Shown: piece after piece, positions 6,928 to 15,855 of the stretch | Position numbering within the stretch: position 1 is the first letter of the stretch | Layout of the letters: every line of letters begins with the position of its first letter | NCBI GenBank assembly: GCA_017532345.1 | Contig: JAFXJJ010000040.1 | Coordinates: 1 to 43,617, forward strand | Source: Erysipelotrichales bacterium | Lineage (GTDB): Bacteria > Bacillota_I > Bacilli_A > Erysipelotrichales > Erysipelotrichaceae | Direction of reading: 5' to 3' | DNA: 43,617 nucleotides | Notes under the pieces: model-generated | Databases searched by the model: none | Seen by the model: only the letters and a program-made list of their open reading frames with translations | What the model was told of the DNA's origin: nothing | Translations under genes and position numbers: made by a program

Positions 6928-8800
6928 TATGCAGGAAGAAGAATTTGAAGGGAAAAAGGTCGAGGCTTCCCTATGGATTAAAGTATTTAAAATGATTGGA
7001 GAAAATAAAAAGCATTTGTATTTCCTTGCAATCTTCATGATTATGCAGGCAGCTATTGATGTAGTATTCCCGCTAATGAATTCATATGCTTTAAATAATT
7101 TTGTTGCCAATCCTAATGTAAACTTTAATCATGTCACTATCTTTGGTGTTGTATATTTTATATTAATTATCTGGCAAGGTATCAATGTTTACCAATATTT
7201 TAAACAAGCTGGTAGAATTGAAATGGGCTTCTCTTATTCAATGCGTAAAAAGGCTTTCCAAAAGCTACAGGAATTATCATTCTCTTATTATGATAAGACT
7301 TCAGTTGGTTGGATTATGGCACGTGTAACTAACGATATCGCAAGATTAGCTGAAATTGTATCATGGTCTATCCTAGATTTAGTATGGAGTTTATTCGTAA
7401 TGATGGGGATTGTAGTAGTTATGCTTGTTGTTAACTGGAAGTTAAGTTTAATAGTAATTGCTACAATACCATTCATCTTTGTTGTTAGTGTATATTTTCA
7501 AAAGCGTATTTTAAAGGCTTATCGTACATCTAGAAAATTAAATTCCAAGATTACCGCTGCGTTTAATGAAGGAATAACTGGTGCTAAGACTACAAAGACT
7601 TTAGTACTAGAAGATTCAATGTTTACAGAATTTAAGGAGTTAACAGGAGAGTATCGAGCTAAACAAATAAAAGCTAGTTTATTTAATGCGTTATTCACTC
7701 CTATCATAACTAGCTTCTCTACGATTGCCATTGCCTTATTATTAAATTTTGGTGGTAATATGGTAATCATGGGAGTAATCGAATTTGGTACATTAGCATT
7801 GTTCGTGAATTATTCTCAACAATTCTTCGACCCATTAAGACAAATTGCAGGTCTAATGGCAGAACTACAAATGGCACAGGCTAATGCTGAACGCGTAATG
7901 AGCTTACTTGAAACTGAACCTGATATTGTTGATACTCCTGAAGTTCTTGAGAAATATGGTGATTTATTAAATCCTAAATTTGAAAATTATGAGGAATTAA
8001 AAGGTGATGTAACATTTGAAAATGTCACTTTCTATTATAATGAAAATGAAATAGTACTTAAGAATTTTAATTTAGATGTAAAGGCTGGCCAAACAATTGC
8101 TTTAGTTGGTGAAACTGGTAGTGGGAAGAGTACGATTGTTAATTTGATTTGTCGTTTCTATGAACCTAAGAGTGGCCGTATCTTAATTGATGGTAAAGAT
8201 ATTAAAGATAGAAGTATTGGATGGTTACATCACAATTTAGGATATGTACTGCAAACACCATTCTTATTCAGTGGAACGGTAAAGGAAAATATTCGTTTTG
8301 GCAGAAATGATGCAACTGATGAGGAAGTAATAGAGGCTGCGAAACTAGTTAATGCTCATGACTTCATTATGAAACTAGAAAATGGTTATGATACAGATGT
8401 AAATGAAGGTGGTTCAAGACTATCAACTGGTGAAAAACAATTGATATCTTTCGCAAGAGCATTAATTGCTGATCCTAGCTTATTAATCTTAGATGAAGCA
8501 ACAAGCTCTATTGATACTGAAAAGGAAAAACTTATTCAAGATGCGATAGTAACTATTCAAAAGAATCGTACTAGCTTTGTAGTTGCGCATCGCTTAAGTA
8601 CAATTGTAGATGCTGATCGAATCTTAGTATTAAAGCACGGTGAAGTAATTGAAGATGGTACTCATCAAGAGTTAATGGCTAAGGAAGGCTATTATTATCG
8701 ATTATATACAAATCAATTTAATGAAGAACAACAAAATGAATTACTAAAGCTTAATAAAAAGCGTAGACAAGAAGAATTGCAGTCTTTAAGTATGGAATAG
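6920..8800 (+). CDS. ABC exporter half-transporter (subunit 2)
   Basis: A 626-residue partner of the preceding half-transporter. An N-terminal cytoplasmic stretch of about 30 residues leads into six membrane helices (to about residue 330). The ATPase domain has Walker A GETGSGKS (about 397), Q-loop LQTPFLFS, an altered signature LSTGEKQ (about 500), a canonical Walker B LLILDEATSSID with the catalytic Glu, and H-loop VAHR. Its normal Walker B pairs with the normal LSGGQ of subunit 1 to make the active site, while its altered LSTGE faces the Asp-bearing site of subunit 1. This reciprocal pattern defines a heterodimer. Its charged C-terminal tail runs about 40 residues beyond the usual end. A terminator follows. 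Confidence 0.93.
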   Translation: MNNMQEEEFEGKKVEASLWIKVFKMIGENKKHLYFLAIFMIMQAAIDVVFPLMNSYALNNFVANPNVNFNHVTIFGVVYFILIIWQGINVYQYFKQAGRIEMGFSYSMRKKAFQKLQELSFSYYDKTSVGWIMARVTNDIARLAEIVSWSILDLVWSLFVMMGIVVVMLVVNWKLSLIVIATIPFIFVVSVYFQKRILKAYRTSRKLNSKITAAFNEGITGAKTTKTLVLEDSMFTEFKELTGEYRAKQIKASLFNALFTPIITSFSTIAIALLLNFGGNMVIMGVIEFGTLALFVNYSQQFFDPLRQIAGLMAELQMAQANAERVMSLLETEPDIVDTPEVLEKYGDLLNPKFENYEELKGDVTFENVTFYYNENEIVLKNFNLDVKAGQTIALVGETGSGKSTIVNLICRFYEPKSGRILIDGKDIKDRSIGWLHHNLGYVLQTPFLFSGTVKENIRFGRNDATDEEVIEAAKLVNAHDFIMKLENGYDTDVNEGGSRLSTGEKQLISFARALIADPSLLILDEATSSIDTEKEKLIQDAIVTIQKNRTSFVVAHRLSTIVDADRILVLKHGEVIEDGTHQELMAKEGYYYRLYTNQFNEEQQNELLKLNKKRRQEELQSLSME

Positions 8801-8820
8801 ATGATCTTTAATTTTATGAT

Positions 8821-8850
8821 AAAGGAACGGTGTAAAACTGTTCCTTTTCT
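8821..8850 (+). terminator. Terminator of the ABC exporter operon
   Basis: An 11-base stem with one G-T pair (8821-8831 with 8837-8847, core AAAGGAAC / GTTCCTTT) and loop GTAAA is followed by a T-rich stretch. Confidence 0.8.
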
Positions 8851-8895
8851 TGTTGTTTTAAGGTAAAATAAATAATAGAGTAAAAGGTGATAATT

Positions 8896-10419
8896 ATGGA
8901 AAATAAATATAGTAAATCAAAAGAGCAAAATAGGCGTAGTAATGAGCGAAAATCATATAATAAGTTTAATGATAATAAAACTCAATCATTTAAAAAGAAT
9001 AATCAAAAGCGTAGTGATGCGTATGCAATGGAGAAAGCAAAAACGAATCGATTAGAGTTTGAGAAATTCCAAAAGCTAGAAGGTAAAACATTCAAAGTTA
9101 CTTGTAAGGAATTAGATGAAGCTGGTAAAGGAATTGCGTTCTACCAAGGACTACAACTACACATTCCTAATCTTCTGCCAAATGAAGAGGCTGATGTGAA
9201 GGTAGAAAAATATCGCGGTAAGATTGATGTTCGTGTCATACATTATGAGAAAACAAGTCCAATTCGTGTTAAGTGTCGCTGTGATTTATTTAATATATGT
9301 GGTGGTTGCCAGTATCAACACATTTCATATGCGGATCAATTACGAATGAAGAATGAATATATCGCTAATAAATTTAAAGATTTACGAGGAAACTATGCCA
9401 TTTATCCAATCATAGGTATGGATGATTTTGACCATTATCGTTGTAAGAACCAAATGGTATATGGTGTTAATAAGAATGGTAGTATTATTGCGGGATTCTA
9501 TGAAGAGGATACTCATAAAATAGTGAATTATGAAGATTGTATGATACAAGACTTAACAGCTAATAAAATTATGAAAACTGTTAAGAAATTAATGTTGAAG
9601 TATAATATCATACCATTTAATGAAGATTCAGAATTAGGACTTCTTCGTCACGTCTTTGTACGTGTAGGAAAGCATTCTAAGGAAGTGTTAGTAGCTTTAG
9701 TTACAGCTAGCGAAATCTTCCCAGGAAGAAAAGACTTCGTAAAGGATTTACGTAAAGAACATCCTGAAATTACTACTATCATTCAAAGTGTCAATGAAAC
9801 AACAACTAGTATGGTATTAGGTGATAAAGAACGCGTATTATATGGTGATGGGTATATTACAGATACATTATGTGGCTTGAAGTTCCAAATATCAGCGACT
9901 TCATTCTATCAAGTAAATCCAATTCAAACAGAGCATTTATATTCTAAAGCTATTGAATTTGCAGGTTTAAAATCTACCGATGTAGTATTAGATGCATATA
10001 GTGGAATTGGAACTATTGGATTAATTGCTAGTAGTCGATGTAAGGAAGTTATTAGTGTTGAATTAAATAAACAAGCATTTAAAGATGCAATTCGTAATGC
10101 AAAGATAAACGGTATTAAGAACACATATTTCTATAATGCAGATGCTACTGAATTTATTAAAGAAATGGCTGAAGAGAAGACTCATTTAGATGTATTATTA
10201 ATGGATCCACCTAGAAGTGGTTCTACCGAAGAGTTCTTGTATTCAGTGAGTAAGCTTCAACCAAGAAAGATAGTTTATATTTCTTGTAATGTTGAAACAC
10301 AAGTAAGAGATTTAAAATATTTACTACGTGCAGGATATCAAATAAAGAAAGTGCAACCAGTTGATATGTTCCCTAGTACTAAACACTGCGAAAATGTTGT
10401 ATTATTAGAAAAAAGATAA
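8896..10419 (+). CDS. rlmCD: 23S rRNA (uracil-5-)-methyltransferase, RlmCD/TrmA family
   Basis: A 507-residue SAM-dependent enzyme that makes 5-methyluridine in RNA, most likely in 23S rRNA. A basic, Asn/Lys/Ser-rich tail of about 60 residues precedes a TRAM domain. The iron-sulfur motif is complete (C-x5-C-x2-C in CDLFNICGGC, with a fourth Cys in YEDCMIQD). The SAM loop is LDAYSGIGTIGL, followed by DPPRSG, the catalytic cysteine in YISCNVETQ, and a C-terminal motif FPSTKHCENV that carries the general-base Glu. The ATG at 8896 is preferred because the upstream in-frame GTG at 8887 is part of the ribosome site AAAGGTGA. The tail makes it about 50 residues longer than usual. Family is sure; TrmA, RlmC and RlmD specificities are hard to separate, and the Gram-positive RlmCD is the best guess. 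Confidence 0.88.
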   Translation: MENKYSKSKEQNRRSNERKSYNKFNDNKTQSFKKNNQKRSDAYAMEKAKTNRLEFEKFQKLEGKTFKVTCKELDEAGKGIAFYQGLQLHIPNLLPNEEADVKVEKYRGKIDVRVIHYEKTSPIRVKCRCDLFNICGGCQYQHISYADQLRMKNEYIANKFKDLRGNYAIYPIIGMDDFDHYRCKNQMVYGVNKNGSIIAGFYEEDTHKIVNYEDCMIQDLTANKIMKTVKKLMLKYNIIPFNEDSELGLLRHVFVRVGKHSKEVLVALVTASEIFPGRKDFVKDLRKEHPEITTIIQSVNETTTSMVLGDKERVLYGDGYITDTLCGLKFQISATSFYQVNPIQTEHLYSKAIEFAGLKSTDVVLDAYSGIGTIGLIASSRCKEVISVELNKQAFKDAIRNAKINGIKNTYFYNADATEFIKEMAEEKTHLDVLLMDPPRSGSTEEFLYSVSKLQPRKIVYISCNVETQVRDLKYLLRAGYQIKKVQPVDMFPSTKHCENVVLLEKR

Positions 10420-10457
10420 ATAATAAAAGTTTAGGGATAATAGAAAAGGTGAATTAT

Positions 10458-12110
10458 ATGGATAAGAAACAATGGTATAAAGATATGGTGTTCTATCAAA
10501 TATGGCCACGATCATTTAAAGATGGCAATGGTGATGGAATGGGTGATTTATTAGGCGTTTATGAGAAATTAGATTATATTAAATCACTTGGGTGCGATGG
10601 AATCTGGTTTTCACCATTATATCCTTCTCCTGGAGTAGACTGTGGTTATGATATTTCTGACTATATGGATATAGCTGAGGAGTTTGGTGGTATGGAAGCC
10701 TTCAAAAAGGTACTTGATGGTGCTCACGAAAGAAATATGAAAGTTATCATGGACTTAGTTGTTAATCATACAAGTACTGAGCATGAATGGTTTAAGAAGA
10801 GCCGTGAAAGAATTGAACCATACACTGACTACTATATTTGGCGCCCAGCTAAGCCAAATGGTAAACTACCAAACAATTGGGATTCTTTATTTGAAGGAAA
10901 AGCATGGGCATGGGATGAAGTACGCCAAGAATACTACATGCACTTGTTTGCAGTTCAACAAGCTGACTTAAATATGGATAATCCTCTAGTACGTGAGGAA
11001 GTTAAGAAAATTCTTAGATATTGGTTAGATATGGGGGTAGATGGATTTAGAGAAGATGTTGTCACATTTATTTCTAAACCAGAAGGCTTACCTGATGATC
11101 GTATAATGCCTGCATCTAAAGGTATTAATATGTATAATCATGGACCTCATTTACATGAATATTTAGAAGAATTCAATAATGATGTTTTTTCTAAATATGA
11201 CTGTATGACACTTGCAGAGGCACCAATGGTATCACCAAAGGTGGCATTAAAGTATATTGATGAAACTAATAATCCTGTATTGGATATGATGATTCAATTC
11301 TCTACACAAGAAGCAGATTGTTTCTTCTCTGATTTTAGACATATGCCATTCTCTTTAAGAAAATATAAAAAAGCTTTATCTAAATGGCAAAATGGTTTAG
11401 AAGGTAAAGGATGGAATATGCTTTATATAGAAAATCATGATCATCCTAGAATCGTTTCTAGATATGGTAGTGAAAAGTTTAGAGTTGAGAGTGCTAAGAT
11501 GCTTGCAGTAGCATATTTATTCTTAAAAGGTACGCCATTTGTATATCAAGGACAAGAAATTGGTATGACGAATTGGTATCCATCTGATCCTAGCTTATAT
11601 GAGGATGTTCAAACACGTTGGCAATACGAAAATGTCGCAACTAATAAGCCGCCTCAAAAACGTCTAGAACGCTTATGGTATGGTTCACGTGATTCAGCTC
11701 GTACGCCTGTGCAATGGGATGACAGCAACAATGCTGGATTTACTACTGGAACACCATGGTTCTTTGTAAATGATAACTATAAAGAAATCAATGTTGCTTC
11801 ACAACAAAATGATGATAATTCAGTTTTAAATTTCTATCGTAAAGCAATTAAGCTAAGAAAGGAATTATCTTGTGTCAGAAATGGTAATTATGTAGAGTAT
11901 AATAAGAATTCTTCAAAGTTATACATATATTCAAGAGAATATAAGAATCAAAAGGTATTGGTTGTATGCTCATTCTCTGGTAAGAATGAGCATTGGAAGG
12001 TGCCTAATGGATTTGATTTAAATAATTCAGAGCTTATTCTAGGTAATTATTCAAATAGTGAATTAAATGTTTTAAAACCATATGAAACAAGAGTATATTT
12101 ATGGAAATAA
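10458..12110 (+). CDS. Oligo-1,6-glucosidase (GH13 alpha-glucosidase)
   Basis: A 550-residue cytosolic alpha-glucosidase of family GH13, probably subfamily 31. Conserved regions are MDLVVNHTS, QADLN, GVDGFREDVV with nucleophile Asp200, TLAEAPM with acid/base Glu254, and YIENHDHPR with Asp328; GNGDGMGDL is the calcium-loop motif. The residue after the nucleophile is Val, which in characterised members favours alpha-1,6 bonds (isomaltose, panose), whereas maltases carry Ala or Thr. There is no signal peptide. The ATG at 10458 follows AAAAGG; the in-frame GTG at 10449 lies in that ribosome site. It is 38 bases after the methyltransferase and 35 before the MFS-GH2 gene, so the three may be cotranscribed. 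Trehalose-6-phosphate hydrolase is a less likely alternative. Confidence 0.9.
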   Translation: MDKKQWYKDMVFYQIWPRSFKDGNGDGMGDLLGVYEKLDYIKSLGCDGIWFSPLYPSPGVDCGYDISDYMDIAEEFGGMEAFKKVLDGAHERNMKVIMDLVVNHTSTEHEWFKKSRERIEPYTDYYIWRPAKPNGKLPNNWDSLFEGKAWAWDEVRQEYYMHLFAVQQADLNMDNPLVREEVKKILRYWLDMGVDGFREDVVTFISKPEGLPDDRIMPASKGINMYNHGPHLHEYLEEFNNDVFSKYDCMTLAEAPMVSPKVALKYIDETNNPVLDMMIQFSTQEADCFFSDFRHMPFSLRKYKKALSKWQNGLEGKGWNMLYIENHDHPRIVSRYGSEKFRVESAKMLAVAYLFLKGTPFVYQGQEIGMTNWYPSDPSLYEDVQTRWQYENVATNKPPQKRLERLWYGSRDSARTPVQWDDSNNAGFTTGTPWFFVNDNYKEINVASQQNDDNSVLNFYRKAIKLRKELSCVRNGNYVEYNKNSSKLYIYSREYKNQKVLVVCSFSGKNEHWKVPNGFDLNNSELILGNYSNSELNVLKPYETRVYLWK

Positions 12111-12145
12111 ATATATCTTAAAAGGATAATAGGAAGGGGATTATT

Positions 12146-15118
12146 ATGAAGAAAAAGTTTTGGTTTGCTTTAATCATTTTCGGACTTGTTGGGCAAATCG
12201 CATGGGTTGTAGAAAACATGTATTTAAATGTATTTATTTATAAGATGTTTAATGCTAGTGCTACTGATGTTTCTAACATGGTAGCTGCCAGTGCGCTTAC
12301 TGCAGCCTTAACTACGATCTTTATTGGAGCACTATCGGATAAGATAGGAAAACGTAAATTAATTATGAGTGGTGGATATATCGCATGGGGTATTTCTATT
12401 CTAGCATTCTCTTTAATTCGTATGGATTATCTTACACCAATTGCAGGGAGTACAGCACAAGCTGCAGCGCTTGGTGTAACGCTAGTTATTCTTGCGGATT
12501 GCGTTATGACATTCTTTGGTTCATCAGCAAATGATGCATGCTTCAATGCTTGGGTAACAGATTGGGGTACAGAATCAAATCGAGGTAATATTGAAGGTAT
12601 TAACGCAATGATGCCATTGATTTCTATCTTAGTAGTATTTGGTAGTTTCATGGCTTTTGATTTAGATAAGATGGAATCATGGAATTCGATTTTCATGATT
12701 ATTGGTTTAGGTGTATGTTTAATAGGTGTTTTAGGATTCTTTATAATTGAAGATAAACCGATTGTACGTGAATCAAATGTAAGCTATTGGGAGAGTGTAT
12801 CTTATAGTTTTACTAAGAAAGCTGTAGAGGAGAAACCACTTCTTTATTTAATCATTGCTGCAGCAGCGGTTTTTGGTGTAGCACTACAGATCTTTATGCC
12901 ATATTTAATTCTTTATTATGAAAAGACATTAGGTATGACTAATTATGTGTTAATCTTTGCACCTGCGATTATTCTTGCATCAATTGTAGCAGTAATCTTT
13001 GGTAAGATTTATGATATGGTTGGCTTCCAAACAGCCGTTGTTCCAACTATTTGGATATTAATTGCTGGTATGGCTATTCTTTATTTCTCAACAAGTACTG
13101 TACCAGTATTTATCGGTTCTTTATTATTCATGATTGGTAATCTATGTGGAGGTGCTTCATTTGGTGCGATGATTCGTTCCAATACACCAGAAGATAAAAC
13201 AGGGCAATTCCAAGGAATTCGTATTATTGGTCAAGTATTAATTCCTGGTGTTATTGGCCCTTACATTGGTTCATTTATTCTTAGAGATGCAGAGATGATT
13301 GTTAATGGTGATGGTACAACTTCATTCTTACCTAATAAATGGTTATTCGTAGGTACTATCATTGTTTGTTTAATCTTGTTGTATGTATTAAATCGTATTT
13401 TTGATTTTATTCGAAAAGGTCACTATACATTAGAAACTGAATCTGGCAAGGAATTAGGAAATACATATGATGTATGGAAAGAATATCCACGTCCTCAATT
13501 AAAACGTGATAATTGGGTATCATTAAATGGCGAATGGTTGCTTAATGGAAAGAGTATTCGTGTACCATTCCCACCAGAATCTGATTTATCAATGTATCAA
13601 GACAAAGTAAGTGAAAAGTTAGAGTATACTAAAAAGTTTAAAGTTGATAAGAATGAGGGAAAAATTATTCTTCATTTTGGTGCAGTTGATCAAGTAGCAG
13701 AAGTTTATGTAAATAATCAAAAGGTTATTACTCATGAAGGTGGGTATTTACCTTTTGAAGTAGATATTACTGATTATGTCTCTTATGAAAAAGAGAACAG
13801 TTTGCTTGTTAAAGCGGTTGATACATTATCATTTGATTATCCTTATGGTAAGCAATGTAAGAAACGTGGTGGTATGTGGTATACACCAATTAGTGGTATT
13901 TGGAAGAGCGTTTGGTTAGAATATGTTCCTACAACATATATTAAGAATATTAAGGTTACACCTGATTTAGAAGGTATTAAGCTAGTTGTAGATGTATGTG
14001 GTGATAATTCATTACCAAAAGATGTTGTCGTTATATTACATAATGGGGAAGAATTAAAAACTTCTTTTACTGGTAATGAGGCATATATTCAAATTAAAAC
14101 TAATGACTATGAACCACGATTATGGTCACATGAAGATCCATATTTATACTCATTTTCTATTACTGTTGGTAATGACAAGATAGAATCATATTTTGGTTTA
14201 CGACAAATTGAAATGAAAGAAATTAATGGTGTTGAACGTTTATGTTTAAATGGTACACCAGTCTTCTTACATGGTGTATTAGACCAAGGTTATTTCCCAG
14301 ATGGTATTTTCTTACCTGCTAATGAAGCAGAGTTTGAGAAAGATGTATTACGTATGAAGGAACTTGGTTTCAATATGATTCGTAAGCATATTAAAATTGA
14401 ACCTGAATGTTTCTATTATTACTGTGATAAACATGGTATGTTGGTAGTTCAAGACCATGTCAATAGTGGTCCATATAATTTCTTAAAGGATACTGCATTA
14501 CCAACTATTGGTGTAACTAAGAAAGATACCAATGTACGTGTCAATGAGAAACGTAAAACATTCTTTGAAAAGCACTTAATTGATACACAAGAACATTTAT
14601 ATAATCATCCTAGTATTGTTGTATATACAATCTTTAATGAAGGTTGGGGACAATATGATAGTGACCGTATATATGAACTAGCGAAGGCTAATGATAATAC
14701 TCGTGTATATGATTCAACGTCAGGTTGGTTCAAGCAACAAAAGAGTGATTTTGGAAATAGTATTCATATCTATTTTAGAAATGAAGAATTACATCCTAAT
14801 AAGAAATCTATGTTCTTATCTGAATGTGGTGGATATGCGTATATTGTTGATGAACATTACTATTCGAAGTATGGCAATTATGGTTATGGTAACTGTACAA
14901 ATGGTAATGAATTAATGGATAGTGTAGCATCAACCTATGATATCATGGTATTACCAGCTATTATGGAAGGATTATGTGGTTGCGTATATACTCAATTAAG
15001 CGATGTTGAAGATGAAACAAATGGTTTTTATACATACGACCGTAAAGTATGTAAAGTTGATGCTAAGCGTATGAAGGAAATTCGTAGTAGAATTGATAAT
15101 GCTGTTAATAATTTGTAG
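12146..15118 (+). CDS. MFS sugar transporter fused to GH2 beta-glycosidase
   Basis: One open frame of 990 residues encodes two complete proteins in series. Residues 1-425 are a 12-helix major facilitator: loop motif GALSDKIGKRK (61-71) and its second-half counterpart GKIYDMVG (286-293), with helices ending near residue 420. Residues 445-990 are a GH2 glycosidase: a jelly-roll beginning at EYPRPQLKRDNW, an Ig-like domain to about 690, then a TIM barrel with acid/base Glu832 (IFNEGWGQ) and nucleophile Glu893 (FLSECGG). The basic linker after helix 12 puts the enzyme in the cytoplasm. No in-frame Met occurs between residue 384 and Met483, so the enzyme cannot begin separately at an ATG. It probably imports a beta-galactoside, beta-glucuronide or similar sugar and cleaves it as it emerges. 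Ribosome site: AGGAAGGGG. Domain calls are sure; substrate is unknown. Confidence 0.9.
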   Translation: MKKKFWFALIIFGLVGQIAWVVENMYLNVFIYKMFNASATDVSNMVAASALTAALTTIFIGALSDKIGKRKLIMSGGYIAWGISILAFSLIRMDYLTPIAGSTAQAAALGVTLVILADCVMTFFGSSANDACFNAWVTDWGTESNRGNIEGINAMMPLISILVVFGSFMAFDLDKMESWNSIFMIIGLGVCLIGVLGFFIIEDKPIVRESNVSYWESVSYSFTKKAVEEKPLLYLIIAAAAVFGVALQIFMPYLILYYEKTLGMTNYVLIFAPAIILASIVAVIFGKIYDMVGFQTAVVPTIWILIAGMAILYFSTSTVPVFIGSLLFMIGNLCGGASFGAMIRSNTPEDKTGQFQGIRIIGQVLIPGVIGPYIGSFILRDAEMIVNGDGTTSFLPNKWLFVGTIIVCLILLYVLNRIFDFIRKGHYTLETESGKELGNTYDVWKEYPRPQLKRDNWVSLNGEWLLNGKSIRVPFPPESDLSMYQDKVSEKLEYTKKFKVDKNEGKIILHFGAVDQVAEVYVNNQKVITHEGGYLPFEVDITDYVSYEKENSLLVKAVDTLSFDYPYGKQCKKRGGMWYTPISGIWKSVWLEYVPTTYIKNIKVTPDLEGIKLVVDVCGDNSLPKDVVVILHNGEELKTSFTGNEAYIQIKTNDYEPRLWSHEDPYLYSFSITVGNDKIESYFGLRQIEMKEINGVERLCLNGTPVFLHGVLDQGYFPDGIFLPANEAEFEKDVLRMKELGFNMIRKHIKIEPECFYYYCDKHGMLVVQDHVNSGPYNFLKDTALPTIGVTKKDTNVRVNEKRKTFFEKHLIDTQEHLYNHPSIVVYTIFNEGWGQYDSDRIYELAKANDNTRVYDSTSGWFKQQKSDFGNSIHIYFRNEELHPNKKSMFLSECGGYAYIVDEHYYSKYGNYGYGNCTNGNELMDSVASTYDIMVLPAIMEGLCGCVYTQLSDVEDETNGFYTYDRKVCKVDAKRMKEIRSRIDNAVNNL

Positions 15119-15139
15119 TTATTTAAATTAGAGGTATTT

Positions 15140-15721
15140 ATGAATAATACTAATAAAGTATATTATGAGAAGAATGCTGACGATTTTATTAAAGGTACAA
15201 TTAATGTTGATATGAGTGCTCAATATGCAATGTTTGAGAAGTATTTAAAAGCTAATGCCACTATTTTAGATATTGGTTTTGGTTCTGGTAGAGATTCTTT
15301 ATACTTTCAATCATTAGGGCACGATGTTACGGCTATTGATCCTATCGCGGTTTTCTGTCAGAAGGGAATTGTGCTAGGTATCAAGAAAGTAATTAATATA
15401 TCAGCTGAAGATATGAACTTTCAAAACGAATTTGATGGCATTTGGGCATGTGCTTCATTACTCCACATTGAGCTTGAAAAATTACCTGGTGTTTTTAAAA
15501 AGTGTTATGCGGCACTACATGATGATGGAATTATGTATGTTTCATTCAAAATGGGACATTATGAAGGAATTCGTGATGATAGATTCTATGTTGATATGGA
15601 TATAGATAGTTTAGGGAGGCTTGCCAAAGAGGCTAATCTACAAATTATCGAATATTCTATTAGTGATGATGCACGAGTAAATCATAGTGAAAAGTGGATT
15701 AATGCTGTGATGAAGAAATAA
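15140..15721 (+). CDS. Class I SAM-dependent methyltransferase
   Basis: A 193-residue methyltransferase of the Methyltransf_11/25 type. The SAM-binding loop is ILDIGFGSGRDS (motif I, about residues 42-53), an acidic residue in VTAIDP closes the second strand, and ISAEDMNF plus FDGIWACASLLH form motifs II-III; the middle aromatic patch of motif IV is replaced by this Cys/Ala-rich segment. The substrate cannot be inferred; relatives include tellurite-resistance-like and small-molecule methyltransferases. It follows the MFS-GH2 gene by 21 bases with ribosome site AGAGG, so it probably shares its transcript, and a strong terminator closes the unit. Confidence 0.85.
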   Translation: MNNTNKVYYEKNADDFIKGTINVDMSAQYAMFEKYLKANATILDIGFGSGRDSLYFQSLGHDVTAIDPIAVFCQKGIVLGIKKVINISAEDMNFQNEFDGIWACASLLHIELEKLPGVFKKCYAALHDDGIMYVSFKMGHYEGIRDDRFYVDMDIDSLGRLAKEANLQIIEYSISDDARVNHSEKWINAVMKK

Positions 15722-15743
15722 ATTGATTTTAAAATAAATGTAG

Positions 15744-15784
15744 AAAAAAGAGATACAAAATATAGAAGTTGTATCTCTTTTTTT
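15744..15784 (+). terminator. Terminator of the sugar / methyltransferase unit
   Basis: A 15-base stem (15744-15758 with 15769-15783, core AGAGATACAA / TTGTATCTCT) has a 10-base loop and a T-run in its right arm. It separates the methyltransferase from the next promoter. Confidence 0.9.
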
Positions 15785-15823
15785 GAAAAGGATAAGCATT
15801 AAACAAGTAAGTATTACGAAATG

Positions 15824-15832
15824 TGCTATAAT
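15824..15832 (+). promoter_or_regulatory. Extended -10 promoter of the GNAT gene
   Basis: TGCTATAAT is an ideal extended -10 element. No good -35 box is seen at 16-18 bases, as is common for extended -10 promoters. The preferred start codon is 24 bases downstream. Confidence 0.55.
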
Positions 15833-15855
15833 AATATAAGATGGGAAGTGATTTT

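Noticed and set aside
13453..13480. Possible separate start for the GH2 part of the fusion
   Set aside because: A purine-rich stretch is followed by two ATG triplets, but both are out of frame with the GH2 domain.
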